DNA of 64,000 nucleotides from JAHBNG01 sp039028975 (GCA_039028975.1 JBCCHB010000079.1:9934-73933); one strand, 5' to 3'; numbered from the stretch's first letter, positions 7,433 through 16,555 are shown. Translations and numbers: made by a program. The notes: generated from the sequence alone by a model not told the origin.

Positions 7433-9610
7433 TTAATCCATTGGCAGACTTTTACCGATCCGAATAATATCCTGGGCATATTTTTTACGCTGCTCTGAAA
7501 GCGAATCCCAGGAACCTCCTTGTTGTAGAAAGTTGTTTAGCTGATTCGGACCCCAATTATATGCAATTAAGATCCACTCTTGCTCGACGTATCCTTTCTC
7601 CACAAACAACTGTCGCAGATAATTGAGGTAGACCGCAGCAACCAACACGTTGCTGTAGCTATCAAAGGGATCTTGAGCATCCACTTGGGGTGCCCACTCT
7701 TGCCAGGTAGTTGGTAAAATTTGCATTAATCCTAGATCGCCTTTTCTGCCTAATGCAAGTGGATTGAAACTACTTTCTACGTACGCTTGGGCCGCCAACA
7801 TACGCCAATCCAACTGGTAGTGCGCGGCAATCATTCGGAACATCTCTTCATACGTCATACTCTGAGGGTTGACGATCTGATTGTTTTCCGAAATAGCCTG
7901 TTCAGCTACCATGCTCTGTGAACGTGAACTTTGGGTTGATAGGCTTTCACTCTGTTTTGGTGGATTGGTAACAATGAAGGTTGTATTTGGATTGGTTGTC
8001 TCAATACGAATCAACCTGTTTGAATCTGCATTGTTTTGCTCTCCAGGCAATGTAACCATTCCTGGCTGAACAATGGGAACACCGGCGATACGCTGGTGAG
8101 GTGATACAAGAGCGGCTTGCGGGGCTGATTGTGGGGTTGATTGTATCTCAACGGGTGGCGGATTACTGATCACCTCTGCCGAACTGGTATTCTTGCTCTC
8201 AATATAAATGGGAGTGGCGATAGCCTGCGTGTTGTTTGGCGAAGCGAGGTTCTCCTTTGCCTGAATTAAATTGTTCGCTGCTGCTACCTGCGCCAACATA
8301 ACCGCATCTATACTTGTTTCTGTTTTAGGTAATTCTTGGGAAACCTTGACAGTAATTTCTTGTATAGCCCGAGACGATGCATAGTTTACTTCTCTCCCCA
8401 AATCTATTTGAGGAGGAGAAAGGCGTGATGAGAGCCGAGGCGTAATGGCTGTTAAGATAAGCAATAGCATCAATCCCAAGACTATCATACCTGCAAGAGC
8501 GGAGCCTACGATGGCCAAAAGTATTCCGGGCCCAATCGTGGCCTGATGAAGAAGCTTGCCATAAACAGTCTGGGTTTCAGCCTTGGTATTGGGCAACGTT
8601 TGATCTTGCCGTGCTTCTTGGTAGACCGTCCGGATACGGAATGAGACAGTTTCTGCTTGCATGCCAAATAGCCTAAACCGACGAGTCGAAATGGTGATGG
8701 GGCAGAGATCGGACTGGCCAGGTAGAAGAAGTCGCTTTTGCTTTCCATCGGAAGTGCCAAAGTGGCCCCAATCGGCAAAATCAAATCGGCTAGCCCGGTC
8801 ACTAGCTTCACCTTGAATTGCAATATGAAGGGGCGTATTCCCATCATTTTTGAGCGGTAGTAGCGTTGTCACTTGGGGCGTTCGCCAGCTTAACTTTGGC
8901 TCATCGGGTTGGAGTCGACCTATCTTTAGATCAACAAACGAGCCGATAGCTACTTGAATCGTCTGCTTAAAAACCTGATCTGGGTAGGCAGGGGAATGGA
9001 CTGTAAGATCAAATTCAGTGTCATGAGGGGGCAGCGACGATTGTATCGGCACCCATAAGAGCAAGTTGAAAGAGGTTTTTTCTCCAGGATGAAGCCGGGT
9101 ATGAGATGGTTGGACCGAAATTTGCCCTTCTTGCAACCATTCATCAACATGGGGAACAAATAGGGCAATTTTCGTGCCATTATTAATAATTTCTACTGTT
9201 AGGGTAGCTTTGTTACCCGGTATGATAGTTAGCTCATCCGATTCTACTTGACCGACAATAATGTCATGATTGAGACTGGATGAAGTTGCCCAATCTATCT
9301 TCGATTGGTCACTGCTTGCATTCTGCGAATCTTGGCTAGCTTGAATGATGTCAGGGTCAAATAGATCCGTAATCAATACGGAATCATCACTTGGTTTGCC
9401 TTGATACTCATCTCGATATTCGTTGATATACTCGTGTCGATATTCGTCTAGATATTCGTCTAGATACTCATCTCCATAGACAGATTGAGAAGCCTCATTC
9501 TGAATGACAACTACGTTGAGATCATCCTTTAGATTGAGATCATCTTGATGTCCATGGGCAGAATCATCCCCCTCGTATTGAATTTTGGCTGGATTGAAAT
9601 TATCTGTCAC
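7433..9610 (-). CDS. Membrane-anchored lytic transglycosylase (SLT domain)
   Basis: 725 aa, GTG start. The C-terminal part (about 585-720) is a Slt/MltE-type goose-lysozyme-fold domain with the catalytic Glu in YVESSFNP (about 612), GDLGLMQILP and AYNWGP. Such enzymes cleave peptidoglycan glycan strands with anhydro-sugar formation. There is no signal peptide. A single strong membrane segment lies at about 358-390, so the ~350-residue N-terminal half, with Ig-like stretches (NKATLTVEIINNGT, LLPLKNDGNTPLHIAIQGEA), should be on the other side of the membrane from the enzyme. Residues 47-70 are a tandem acidic-tyrosine repeat (DEYLDEYLDEYRHEY) encoded by 12-base DNA repeats near 9405-9475. It is followed in operon by the GyrA-CTD gene. 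Confidence 0.85.
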   Translation of the reverse strand: MTDNFNPAKIQYEGDDSAHGHQDDLNLKDDLNVVVIQNEASQSVYGDEYLDEYLDEYRHEYINEYRDEYQGKPSDDSVLITDLFDPDIIQASQDSQNASSDQSKIDWATSSSLNHDIIVGQVESDELTIIPGNKATLTVEIINNGTKIALFVPHVDEWLQEGQISVQPSHTRLHPGEKTSFNLLLWVPIQSSLPPHDTEFDLTVHSPAYPDQVFKQTIQVAIGSFVDLKIGRLQPDEPKLSWRTPQVTTLLPLKNDGNTPLHIAIQGEASDRASRFDFADWGHFGTSDGKQKRLLLPGQSDLCPITISTRRFRLFGMQAETVSFRIRTVYQEARQDQTLPNTKAETQTVYGKLLHQATIGPGILLAIVGSALAGMIVLGLMLLLILTAITPRLSSRLSPPQIDLGREVNYASSRAIQEITVKVSQELPKTETSIDAVMLAQVAAANNLIQAKENLASPNNTQAIATPIYIESKNTSSAEVISNPPPVEIQSTPQSAPQAALVSPHQRIAGVPIVQPGMVTLPGEQNNADSNRLIRIETTNPNTTFIVTNPPKQSESLSTQSSRSQSMVAEQAISENNQIVNPQSMTYEEMFRMIAAHYQLDWRMLAAQAYVESSFNPLALGRKGDLGLMQILPTTWQEWAPQVDAQDPFDSYSNVLVAAVYLNYLRQLFVEKGYVEQEWILIAYNWGPNQLNNFLQQGGSWDSLSEQRKKYAQDIIRIGKSLPMD

Positions 9611-9825
9611 GCGTTTTTCGCTATCGTTTCATTTGCCAATTGTGCAAATCGGGCTGAATAGGATAGGATCTCTTTTTATGACCATTCGTCATTTATAGGA
9701 TTCTTTGGCATAATCTAAAAGGTCTCGTTTTTAAATTGTAGTCTATGATAGTCCTGCGTTCAAATAACGCAATGCCACAATCGGCAGTCATATTCTTAAA
9801 CTGGCTTCGGTCGAAAGTAGATAGA

Positions 9826-10782
9826 ATGGATAATTTAGTCGAATTAACGGAAAAGCCCGAGTTTGATGAGATCTACCTGATTGCAGGATGGCGTCAGTGG
9901 GCAGATGCTGGCTCTATCTCTTCTGGGCTGCCAGAATATTTAGCGGATTTGACCGATGCCAAGAAGATTGGCGAAATCCAATCAGATCCGTTCTATATGT
10001 TCCACCTGCCAGCAACTCATTATTATCTGCGCCCGGAGATTAAGTTTAAAGATGGCTTTCGTGAAGAGTTTCATGATCGCGAGAATGTCTTTTATTTTGC
10101 TGAGTGCAATGGTAAAGGGCTTCTTCTCTTTTCGGGCGATGAACCTCATCTCTATGCGCCACGCTATGCAAATGCATTTTTTGATGTCTACAAAGAACTA
10201 GGGGTACGACGTGGTGTGGCCGTTGGGGGCGTCTATGCCCGACCACCCTTTGACAGAGATCGTCCAATTTCTTGCTCATATAGCCTTCAGCCCATGAAGG
10301 AAGAGCTTGACAAATATGCCCTGCGCTATTCCAATTATGAGGGCGGGGCTACCATTGGCTCTTACTTTGTGGATCGGGCTGCAAGACAGAATTTGGAGTT
10401 TATGGTTTTGAATGCGTTGGTGCCATCGTATGAGTTCTCCGAACAATCTTCCGATTTTTTGCTTCATGATGCCGAGTTTCAGAGCCAGGAACCCCAAGGC
10501 ATTCGCATCGAAAATGATTATCGAGCTTGGCATGATGTTATGATGCGTTTGAACTATATGTTTGGCATTGGGGTTGATCTCTCGGAGCTGAGTATGCATA
10601 GCCAGGAGTTAACTTCTGCCATTGAAAGTAAACTGGATGATTTAAACCGCAAACTGCCTGAATTAGGAATTCCTAAATTTCTGCAAGAGATCAATAGTGA
10701 TTTTGAAGAGATGACATTTATGCCCTTGGATGACATGTGGGCTGAAGAGTTAGGCGATCTCTTTGATGATTTAGACGATTAA
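9826..10782 (+). CDS. PAC2 family protein (COG1938)
   Basis: 318 aa from the ATG at 9826; an in-frame ATG at 9745 would add 27 residues that look unlike the family. The sequence starts MDNLVELTEKPEFDEIYLIAGWRQWADAGSIS, as in PAC2 proteins, the archaeal/bacterial relatives of proteasome-assembly chaperone 2 whose bacterial role is unknown. The core includes GVRRGVAVGGVYARPPF and the GATIGSYFVDRAARQNLEFM stretch; the C-terminus is very acidic (LGDLFDDLDD). Eleven bases separate it from the GHMP kinase gene, so the two are probably co-transcribed. Confidence 0.82.
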   Translation: MDNLVELTEKPEFDEIYLIAGWRQWADAGSISSGLPEYLADLTDAKKIGEIQSDPFYMFHLPATHYYLRPEIKFKDGFREEFHDRENVFYFAECNGKGLLLFSGDEPHLYAPRYANAFFDVYKELGVRRGVAVGGVYARPPFDRDRPISCSYSLQPMKEELDKYALRYSNYEGGATIGSYFVDRAARQNLEFMVLNALVPSYEFSEQSSDFLLHDAEFQSQEPQGIRIENDYRAWHDVMMRLNYMFGIGVDLSELSMHSQELTSAIESKLDDLNRKLPELGIPKFLQEINSDFEEMTFMPLDDMWAEELGDLFDDLDD

Positions 10783-10793
10783 TATAGGACATA

Positions 10794-12041
10794 ATGAACG
10801 TTGCTGTAAAGCCACCAATATTAGCCTCTCGCCCGGAAGCAGAACGGATTGATTATCTGGTTCAGCGGATGGAGCAGAGCTATGGTGTGTCTGTCACTGA
10901 TATATCGATTATCCGTGCGCCGTTGCGTATCTGCCCGTTAGGTGCCCACATCGATCATCAATTAGGCATTGTGACAGGGATGACGATTGATCAGTCTCTT
11001 CTACTGGCTTTTGCTCCCACATCCGATAGGACGATTCAAGTACGCAGCAGCAGCTTTGACCATGCTACTGACTTTGAACTAGGGCAGATTCCCCCATATA
11101 TAGTTGGCGATTGGGGAAACTACTTGCGTGGAGCTGCTGCTGCTCTGCTTCAAGAGCATGAGCTCACACGCGGATTGCTTGGGTATGTGGATGGTGAGAT
11201 GCCTATTGGTGGTCTTAGTTCTTCCGCTGCCGTTACTGTTGCATACCTGCTTGCGCTAGAGAGCGTCAATAATTTGACCGTTACACCATCTCAAAACATT
11301 GATTTGGTGAGCCGAACGGAGCAAGACTATATTGGCCTCCAGAATGGCATTCTTGATCAAACTTCGGTGCTCTTTAGCCAGCAAGGTTTCCTGACACACA
11401 TCGATTGTCAGGATCAGACCATCTCTCAAGTTGCTAGCCCCGATGAGAAGACCCCATTTGAAATTATGGTTGTTTATTCTGGTGTAAGCAAGAGTTTGGT
11501 TGGTTCCAGCTATAATAATCGAGTAGCTGAATGCCAAGAAGCAGCCCGTTTGCTTTTGACGTATGTAAGCCAAAGTCATGACAACCCCAGGTTGCGCAAT
11601 GTTGCTCCAGCTATCTTTGAAAGTGAGGGGCATCGCCTGCCTGATATCCCTAGGCGTCGAGCAAATCACTACTTTGGCGAAATGCAGCGGGTTTCCCAAG
11701 GGGTTGCTGCCTGGGAGCAGGGGAATATGACCGATTTTGGCCAGCTTATGACTGAATCAGGTGAGAGTTCAGTCTATCAATATGAGAGTGGTTGTCCCCA
11801 ACTGATCACTCTCTACGAGATATTGCGTGAGACACCTGGTGTACTAGGCAATCGCTTTAGCGGTGCAGGATTCCGAGGGAACTGTATCGCTTTAATTGAT
11901 CCTGCTGCCCGGGAGCCAATCGCTCAAACCATCCACCAACACTATCCAGATGCTTATCCATCTGAGTCGTCCTCATACAGCATCCACTTCTGTCAGCCAG
12001 CGGGGCCTGCTACGCTGCTCTCAAACCTCTCTAGTGTATAA
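10794..12041 (+). CDS. GHMP kinase, galacturonokinase-like
   Basis: 415 aa. All three GHMP sugar-kinase motifs are present: RAPLRICPLGAHIDHQ (41-56), the phosphate loop GGLSSSAAV (about 139-147) and FSGAGFRGNCIAL (about 355-367). RICPLGAHIDHQ differs from the galactokinase signature (GEHTDY) and matches what I recall of plant galacturonic acid kinase, as do NGILDQTS, ECQEAARLLL, RRANHYFGEMQRV and TPGVLGNRFSGAGFRG. The predicted reaction is ATP plus D-galacturonate (or a related sugar) to the 1-phosphate, in the cytoplasm. The nucleotidyltransferase at 14691-15644 could make the UDP-sugar next, but it is not in the same operon. Galactokinase activity is the alternative. Confidence 0.85.
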   Translation: MNVAVKPPILASRPEAERIDYLVQRMEQSYGVSVTDISIIRAPLRICPLGAHIDHQLGIVTGMTIDQSLLLAFAPTSDRTIQVRSSSFDHATDFELGQIPPYIVGDWGNYLRGAAAALLQEHELTRGLLGYVDGEMPIGGLSSSAAVTVAYLLALESVNNLTVTPSQNIDLVSRTEQDYIGLQNGILDQTSVLFSQQGFLTHIDCQDQTISQVASPDEKTPFEIMVVYSGVSKSLVGSSYNNRVAECQEAARLLLTYVSQSHDNPRLRNVAPAIFESEGHRLPDIPRRRANHYFGEMQRVSQGVAAWEQGNMTDFGQLMTESGESSVYQYESGCPQLITLYEILRETPGVLGNRFSGAGFRGNCIALIDPAAREPIAQTIHQHYPDAYPSESSSYSIHFCQPAGPATLLSNLSSV

Positions 12042-12124
12042 CAAGCTAACTGTTATACTCACTGCGGTAGGATACCAAGGTGTTCAGAGCGATCGCAGAA
12101 TCGTTGTCGATTCTGGTTATCTGC

Positions 12125-12751
12125 TTAGAGATCAAGAATTTTGTAGGGATAAACGTTGATTACTTTGGTATCTTGGTAGACTGTTTCGGTCACTGTGTCC
12201 CTGCGATAGATATGAATGTGACCGTGGAGAAGGTAGCGAGGCTTAAACCAGCGCATAAAGGGGATAAAGCTGCGAAAGCCTTGATGGGCGCGATCCTCTT
12301 CGTCGTGGATGCCTCGCGGTGGTGAATGGGTAACCAACACATCGAGCCACCGTCCATAACGGATCCGATTCAACAGCATCTCAGGAAAGACTTTGGCGAT
12401 GTTCATCCACATCTGGCTATCTGTATATTGATAGCGGGGTGCATTATTATAACGAATGGATCCCTCTAAGCCTACCATAAGCAGGTCACCTTCGCGGTAG
12501 CATTTCGTATGCAAATTCACACCGCCCTGAGGCTCATGCTTCTGCGTCCAATCCTGGCCCTGAAATTCTGTCCGCGCATGATTTCCAAAAACATAGTAAC
12601 AGGGTCGATTAACCATGCTGATGATGTATTCAATGTAATAAAATGGTAGATCACCACAGCTAATGATCAGATCAACGTCGCCTACTCTATCGCAGACGGA
12701 TGGTCCATACAAAATCGGTTCTACGTTATCGCTAATGACTAGGGAGCGCAT
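12125..12751 (-). CDS. Metallophosphoesterase (calcineurin-like)
   Basis: 208 aa. Metal-binding motifs in order: SCGDLPFYYIEYI (GD), YVFGNHART (GNH), VLVTHSPPRG (TH) and LLHGHIHIY (GHxH). The first motif, usually DxH, reads ISDNVEP here, so one ligand is missing or replaced, as in a subgroup of these proteins. The substrate is unknown: nucleotide, phosphodiester or phosphoprotein. It converges on the GHMP kinase gene; an 8-base hairpin overlapping that gene's stop (12036-12058) lies in the gap but lacks a T run. Confidence 0.85.
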   Translation of the reverse strand: MRSLVISDNVEPILYGPSVCDRVGDVDLIISCGDLPFYYIEYIISMVNRPCYYVFGNHARTEFQGQDWTQKHEPQGGVNLHTKCYREGDLLMVGLEGSIRYNNAPRYQYTDSQMWMNIAKVFPEMLLNRIRYGRWLDVLVTHSPPRGIHDEEDRAHQGFRSFIPFMRWFKPRYLLHGHIHIYRRDTVTETVYQDTKVINVYPYKILDL

Positions 12752-13337
12752 TTTTCTATTAGAGATGTTCCTGAATAAGGGGTTGTGAGGTAATAGATTA
12801 TACGGAACAACTCCATTCTAGCATGTTGAAGAATCATCGGCAAAGTGGTTAGCTAAATTGTCTAATGATTACCCAGCAAAGCGCACATGGTATTTATCGG
12901 CGGTTTGGAGTAAAGTCATAAGGTATGAACAATTTTACTGATTTTACTTTGGTCATATATACTGGCGGGCGCGATAAATTATGCTCAGCTCCGTTTCAAA
13001 ACCGGAGTTTGATCTCTTGAGTAGAAGCTACGGAAAACTCCGGTTTTGAAAACGATCGCTATATAGCACCTTTACCTGAAAGAAAATCGGCTAAATTGTA
13101 TGGAGCCTGAGTACAAATTTGAACTTTAACATAATGAGTACCTTATGTTAATACTCGTACGTATACTTAGTGGTTATATAATCTTTGGGGGAGGTCTACC
13201 CTGTAGGGATATTTTTTGAAAAACCTCTCCGAAGATTTTATGCTTGAACTAGATGAGCGTAAGCGCTTCTCCATTTCAAGTAACCTTGCCTTTTCTGAGA
13301 AAGTAGCGAGGCTGTGTATAAAGGAAAATATTAAAAC
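12752..13337. other. Intergenic region with repeat element and -10-like site
   Basis: 586 bases without a convincing gene. It holds the 86-bp repeat at 12980-13065 and a perfect TATAAT at 13177-13182 without a good -35, about 155 bases before the ParB-like gene. A 44-codon frame (13216-13350, TTG start) overlaps the start of that gene but has no well-placed ribosome-binding site. Confidence 0.6.
12980..13065 (-). repeat. 86-bp dispersed element, long form, copy 2
   Basis: Reverse orientation relative to 6254-6339. Read on the minus strand it starts TATATAGCGATCGTTTTC and ends GGAGCTGAGCATAA. The centre contains an inverted pair, ACTCCGG/CCGGAGT (around the arms AAAACCGGAGTTT), which can form a hairpin. 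Confidence 0.6.
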
Positions 13338-14402
13338 ATGTCAGAGATGAACCCCCAACTCAAGGCAATGGCTATTCAGCGCTTTCAACGCATCCGAAAC
13401 CGCGCAGAGGTCAATGATCTGCTCTCGATGATAACCGGTGGAAACCGAGATCTAGTGAAGTTTGATGAAGTGGCGCAACGAATTAAAGCGCGCCAGCAGC
13501 GCGAAATCGGGATTCAAAATATCCCACTAAAGCAGATTGTAGGTAGCGTTGGGCGCTACCGAGATTTTACAAGAACGTTTCTACCTCGCTCGAGCATTAA
13601 TCAAGAGCGCTGGACCACAATAGACACATTTTTAAACGGTTCAGTTGGCTCTCCGCCAGTTGACCTATACAAAATGGGTGAAGTTTACTTTGTACGCGAT
13701 GGTAACCATCGGGTTAGCGTTGCACGTGCCAATGGGCTTGATACAATCGAAGCCTATGTAACCGAAGTTGCAATCGATATCCCGCTAACACTTAATGATT
13801 TTGATAGAGATCAGTGGATTATGAAGACCGAACAAAAGGAATTTCTACAAAAAACATTTTTGGACACCTTACGTCCCGAGCAGGACGTCCGCTTTACTGA
13901 ACCGGGTCGCTATAAGATTTTACTGCGCCATATGGAGGTGCATTACTACTTTCTGGGTGAGGAAGCCAAGCAAGCTGGCTCATTGAAAGAAATCGAATGG
14001 CAGGATGCAATCGTAAGTTGGTATGATACAGTCTACATGCCGGTTGTGGACAAGATACGAGAATCAGGCTTATTGACTCATTTTCCCAAACGGACAGAGG
14101 CGGATCTCTTTTTGTGGATTAGCCATCATCGAGAGCGCTTAAGCCACCACTACAAGCTAGCACCACTCAGCCCAGATGTAGCAGTCAGCACCTTTGCCGA
14201 GACCCATAGTGAGCGTCCGCTAGAGAATGCCGTGCAAGGGCTACGTCAGGGAATTCAGCGAGTTTTGGGTCGTGAAAAGGTTCCTCCTGGGATGACACCT
14301 GAAGAGTTCGAGGAGCTACGCGCTCGCCACGATGCGGGTGAAGTAAGTCTAAGTGAGGCAGAAGAGCAAAATCAAAGTCTAGAGCCTGTACAAGCGCCGT
14401 AA
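13338..14402 (+). CDS. ParB/sulfiredoxin-fold domain protein
   Basis: 354 aa. Residues about 110-135 (GEVYFVRDGNHRVSVARANG) carry the DGNHR motif of the ParB/Srx nuclease-like fold, preceded by a helical N-terminus and IPLKQIVGSVGRYRDF. The remainder is helical with many charged residues and an acidic, low-complexity C-terminus (GEVSLSEAEEQNQS). It is not a chromosome-partition ParB: the HTH domain and a parA neighbour are missing. In other bacteria the fold gives CTP- or ATP-dependent switches or phosphotransfer. The role here is unknown. It is monocistronic, with a 585-base upstream region. Confidence 0.7.
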   Translation: MSEMNPQLKAMAIQRFQRIRNRAEVNDLLSMITGGNRDLVKFDEVAQRIKARQQREIGIQNIPLKQIVGSVGRYRDFTRTFLPRSSINQERWTTIDTFLNGSVGSPPVDLYKMGEVYFVRDGNHRVSVARANGLDTIEAYVTEVAIDIPLTLNDFDRDQWIMKTEQKEFLQKTFLDTLRPEQDVRFTEPGRYKILLRHMEVHYYFLGEEAKQAGSLKEIEWQDAIVSWYDTVYMPVVDKIRESGLLTHFPKRTEADLFLWISHHRERLSHHYKLAPLSPDVAVSTFAETHSERPLENAVQGLRQGIQRVLGREKVPPGMTPEEFEELRARHDAGEVSLSEAEEQNQSLEPVQAP

Positions 14403-14467
14403 CCTCATATTCCAATTTACTTGTAACATTTATGTTCGAATATTTACGATACAATTGATGTCAGCTC

Positions 14468-14526
14468 GATAATCAGTCGATCGGAATATCATTTCTTCAG
14501 AACAACTCTGCTATCGACTGATTATC
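14468..14526. promoter_or_regulatory. 14-bp perfect inverted repeat, possible operator
   Basis: GATAATCAGTCGAT (14468-14481) and its exact complement ATCGACTGATTATC (14513-14526), 31 bases apart. It lies just upstream of a promoter-like pair (TTGCTG 14564-14569, 16 bases, TATAAG 14586-14591) for the nucleotidyltransferase gene. No T run follows, so an operator is more likely than a terminator. Confidence 0.45.
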
Positions 14527-14563
14527 AACGTGCGACGTACAATCGTACAGGATTGATGATATA

Positions 14564-14591
14564 TTGCTGATCTATTTACAAATGTTATAAG
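14564..14591 (+). promoter_or_regulatory. Putative promoter of the nucleotidyltransferase gene
   Basis: TTGCTG, a 16-base spacer and TATAAG, about 100 bases before the likely ATG at 14691. Confidence 0.35.
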
Positions 14592-14690
14592 AATCGACTT
14601 CATGAGACCTGGGCCTTGACACTACCTTCCATAAACGAAGTACCACTGCAGCTTGCCAGAGCCTTTGTGAAGCCAAGAGTTGAGGGAATT

Positions 14691-15644
14691 ATGCAAGCAG
14701 TTATCTTAGCCGCTGGAAAGGGAACCCGACTTCATCCAGTGACCACAACCCGTTCGAAGGCTATGGCTCCCATAGCTGGCAAACCGATTATTCATCGCGT
14801 GATGGATACATTTTGGGAGAATGGCGTACGCTCCTATGTACTCGTAGTAAGTCCGGATGATGTAGAGCTTCGAGCCTACTTTGCCAACACATCTCTGCCA
14901 AATAGCACAATTACGTATGTAGAACAGACAGAACGTTTAGGGATGGCCCACGCTTTGAAGTTGGCTGCCCCCCAGATTGAGGGGCCTTTCCTACTCTCTG
15001 CTTGCGACAACCTTGTGCCAGCTTCGTTTGTTGGTGAATTATTGGCCGGATTTGAGGATGAAACCTGCGATGCCGTGTTGAGCCTAAAGCCTGTTCCGCC
15101 CGAACGGGTTCCCAGCGTTGGTATTGTCGATTTGGATGAAAACAACCGGGTGCGCCGTATTGTTGAGAAGCCCACTTTAGAGGAAGCCCCTTCCAACATC
15201 GGTAGCATTCCGCTTTACCTATTTACCCACGAGCTGCTCAGCTACCTACCCAAAGTACAGCCTTCCGCCAGAGGTGAATATGAGCTTCAGGACGCCATTC
15301 AAATGTTGATTGAGGATGGAAAATCCGTGTACGGACTATTCACGAAGACGCGGCTTCAATTGACAAATACAGATGACCTGCTCAAGCTGAATCAGCACTA
15401 TCTAGCTACAGAGAAGAATGGCCATATTCCAGAGAGCAGTCGTGTTGGCAAACGTACTCTTCTTCATCCCCCCTTACATATAGAAGAGGGGGTAATCATC
15501 GGTGACGACTGTTCCATTGGTCCGAACGTAGTCTTGGAAAAGGGGTGCATCATTGGGCGTGGCGTCCGTCTCCAAGATGCCTTGGTTCTGCGTAACTTCC
15601 AGGTTCCTGACGGGCGCGAGGTTGTGGGTGAAGTTGTCGTTTAA
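14691..15644 (+). CDS. Sugar-1-phosphate nucleotidyltransferase with beta-helix tail
   Basis: 317 aa from ATG 14691, which has a GAGGG ribosome-binding site and places the canonical MQAVILAAGKGTRLHP at the N-terminus; an upstream TTG (14616) would add 25 unlikely residues. The motifs LAAGKGTRL, KAMAPIAGKPIIHRV and LLSACDNLVP (metal-binding Asp) mark the nucleotidyltransferase fold. The C-terminal ~50 residues are hexapeptide repeats (IIGDDCSIGPNVVLEKGCIIGRGVRL) of a left-handed beta-helix, shorter than in GlmU and probably without acetyltransferase activity. It makes an NDP-sugar from a sugar-1-phosphate and NTP. Glucose-1-P and GlcNAc-1-P are the usual substrates; a uronic acid 1-phosphate from the upstream kinase is possible. 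Confidence 0.88.
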   Translation: MQAVILAAGKGTRLHPVTTTRSKAMAPIAGKPIIHRVMDTFWENGVRSYVLVVSPDDVELRAYFANTSLPNSTITYVEQTERLGMAHALKLAAPQIEGPFLLSACDNLVPASFVGELLAGFEDETCDAVLSLKPVPPERVPSVGIVDLDENNRVRRIVEKPTLEEAPSNIGSIPLYLFTHELLSYLPKVQPSARGEYELQDAIQMLIEDGKSVYGLFTKTRLQLTNTDDLLKLNQHYLATEKNGHIPESSRVGKRTLLHPPLHIEEGVIIGDDCSIGPNVVLEKGCIIGRGVRLQDALVLRNFQVPDGREVVGEVVV

Positions 15645-15675
15645 GCCAATCGACCATAAACTTAGCTCTGTCATA

Positions 15676-15722
15676 GAGGAGAATAATCTACCTGGCTAAA
15701 ATAGTATTGAATTATTCTCCTC
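15676..15722. other. 12-bp perfect inverted repeat behind the nucleotidyltransferase gene
   Basis: GAGGAGAATAAT (15676-15687) and ATTATTCTCCTC (15711-15722) with a 23-base loop, 32 bases after the stop codon. No T run follows, so it could be a weak terminator, an mRNA-stabilising hairpin or an operator for the next gene. Confidence 0.5.
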
Positions 15723-15778
15723 CATATCTAGCCGCAGTATAGTCAAAAAGAGCCGGCTTGCGTTACAATACGTTTATC

Positions 15779-16555
15779 ATGATACGAACTGTAGTTGCAA
15801 CCGATTATATTCATCCGCTTCGTGAAGGTGGTTCACTCCCGGCAATTGTTCGTGCCAATGATGGGGAACTCTACGCCATGAAATTTGTTGGTGCAGGTCA
15901 AGGCCCCAAAGCGTTGATTGCAGAGTTGATCGGGGGGGAGATTGCTCGCCGGCTCGGATTTCGTATGCCAGAAGTCGTTCTGATGGAACTCGATCCGGCC
16001 ATCGGCCAAGCGGAGCCTGATCAAGAGATTCAAGATCTTTTGCAAAGTAGCGCCGGTTTGAATTTGGCCTTGGCTTTCCTCAGCGAATCAGTGGCATATC
16101 GAGCACATGTTTCACCTAAGCCAACGCCAGAGTTTGCGGCTCGGTTGGTTTGGCTGGATGCATTTATCACCAACATGGATCGTACCCCTCGCAATGTGAA
16201 TCTGCTGGTCCATCAAGACGAGGTCTGGCTGATTGATCACGGTGCAGCTCTCTACTTCCATCACAACTGGCGAGACCACATTCAGCAGAGCGAGAGCCGT
16301 TTTCCACTGATCAAGGAGCATGTGCTCCTACCTTTTGCGGGATCGATTGCCGAGGCTGATGCGGAAGTCAAACCACTTTTGGATTCGGCCTTTTTTGAGC
16401 AGCTTGTCAACCAGATCCCGGATCCTTGGTTGGTCATCGATAGCCCATACGACGAGGCCGACGCTCACCGCCACGGCTACGTTGAATACCTGACTCACCG
16501 TTTGGCAAATTCCCAGCTCTTTGTAGAAGAAGCTGATAAGGCAAGATTGGGATAG
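15779..16555 (+). CDS. HipA-like kinase domain protein (HipA_2 type)
   Basis: 258 aa from ATG 15779; an earlier TTG at 15758 is less likely because the family begins near IRTVVATDYIHPLREGGS. The GGSLPAIV loop, the YAMKFVGAGQGPKALIAELI stretch, WLDAFITNMDRTPRNVNLLV (catalytic-loop Asp and metal Asn) and VWLIDHGAALYFHHNW (the D of the DFG-like position) follow the HipA Ser/Thr kinase plan in a shortened form. HipA itself phosphorylates glutamyl-tRNA synthetase; the target here is unknown. The DUF3037 gene starts eight bases after its stop, a pairing I recall from many bacteria. No hipB-like repressor is present. Confidence 0.85.
   Translation: MIRTVVATDYIHPLREGGSLPAIVRANDGELYAMKFVGAGQGPKALIAELIGGEIARRLGFRMPEVVLMELDPAIGQAEPDQEIQDLLQSSAGLNLALAFLSESVAYRAHVSPKPTPEFAARLVWLDAFITNMDRTPRNVNLLVHQDEVWLIDHGAALYFHHNWRDHIQQSESRFPLIKEHVLLPFAGSIAEADAEVKPLLDSAFFEQLVNQIPDPWLVIDSPYDEADAHRHGYVEYLTHRLANSQLFVEEADKARLG

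Noticed and set aside
12050..12075. TATACTCACTGCGGTA as a further copy of the 86-bp element
   Set aside because: Only the terminal blocks match, in the wrong order, and no second end is present.
13216..13350. 44-codon frame (TTG start) overlapping the start of the ParB-like gene
   Set aside because: The nearest Shine-Dalgarno-like GGGGGAGG is over 20 bases away, and the frame only overlaps the real gene's leader; kept as a note in the intergenic entry.
15731..15741. CCGCAGTATA as a further copy of the 86-bp element
   Set aside because: Ten bases only; no partner end nearby, so chance cannot be excluded.
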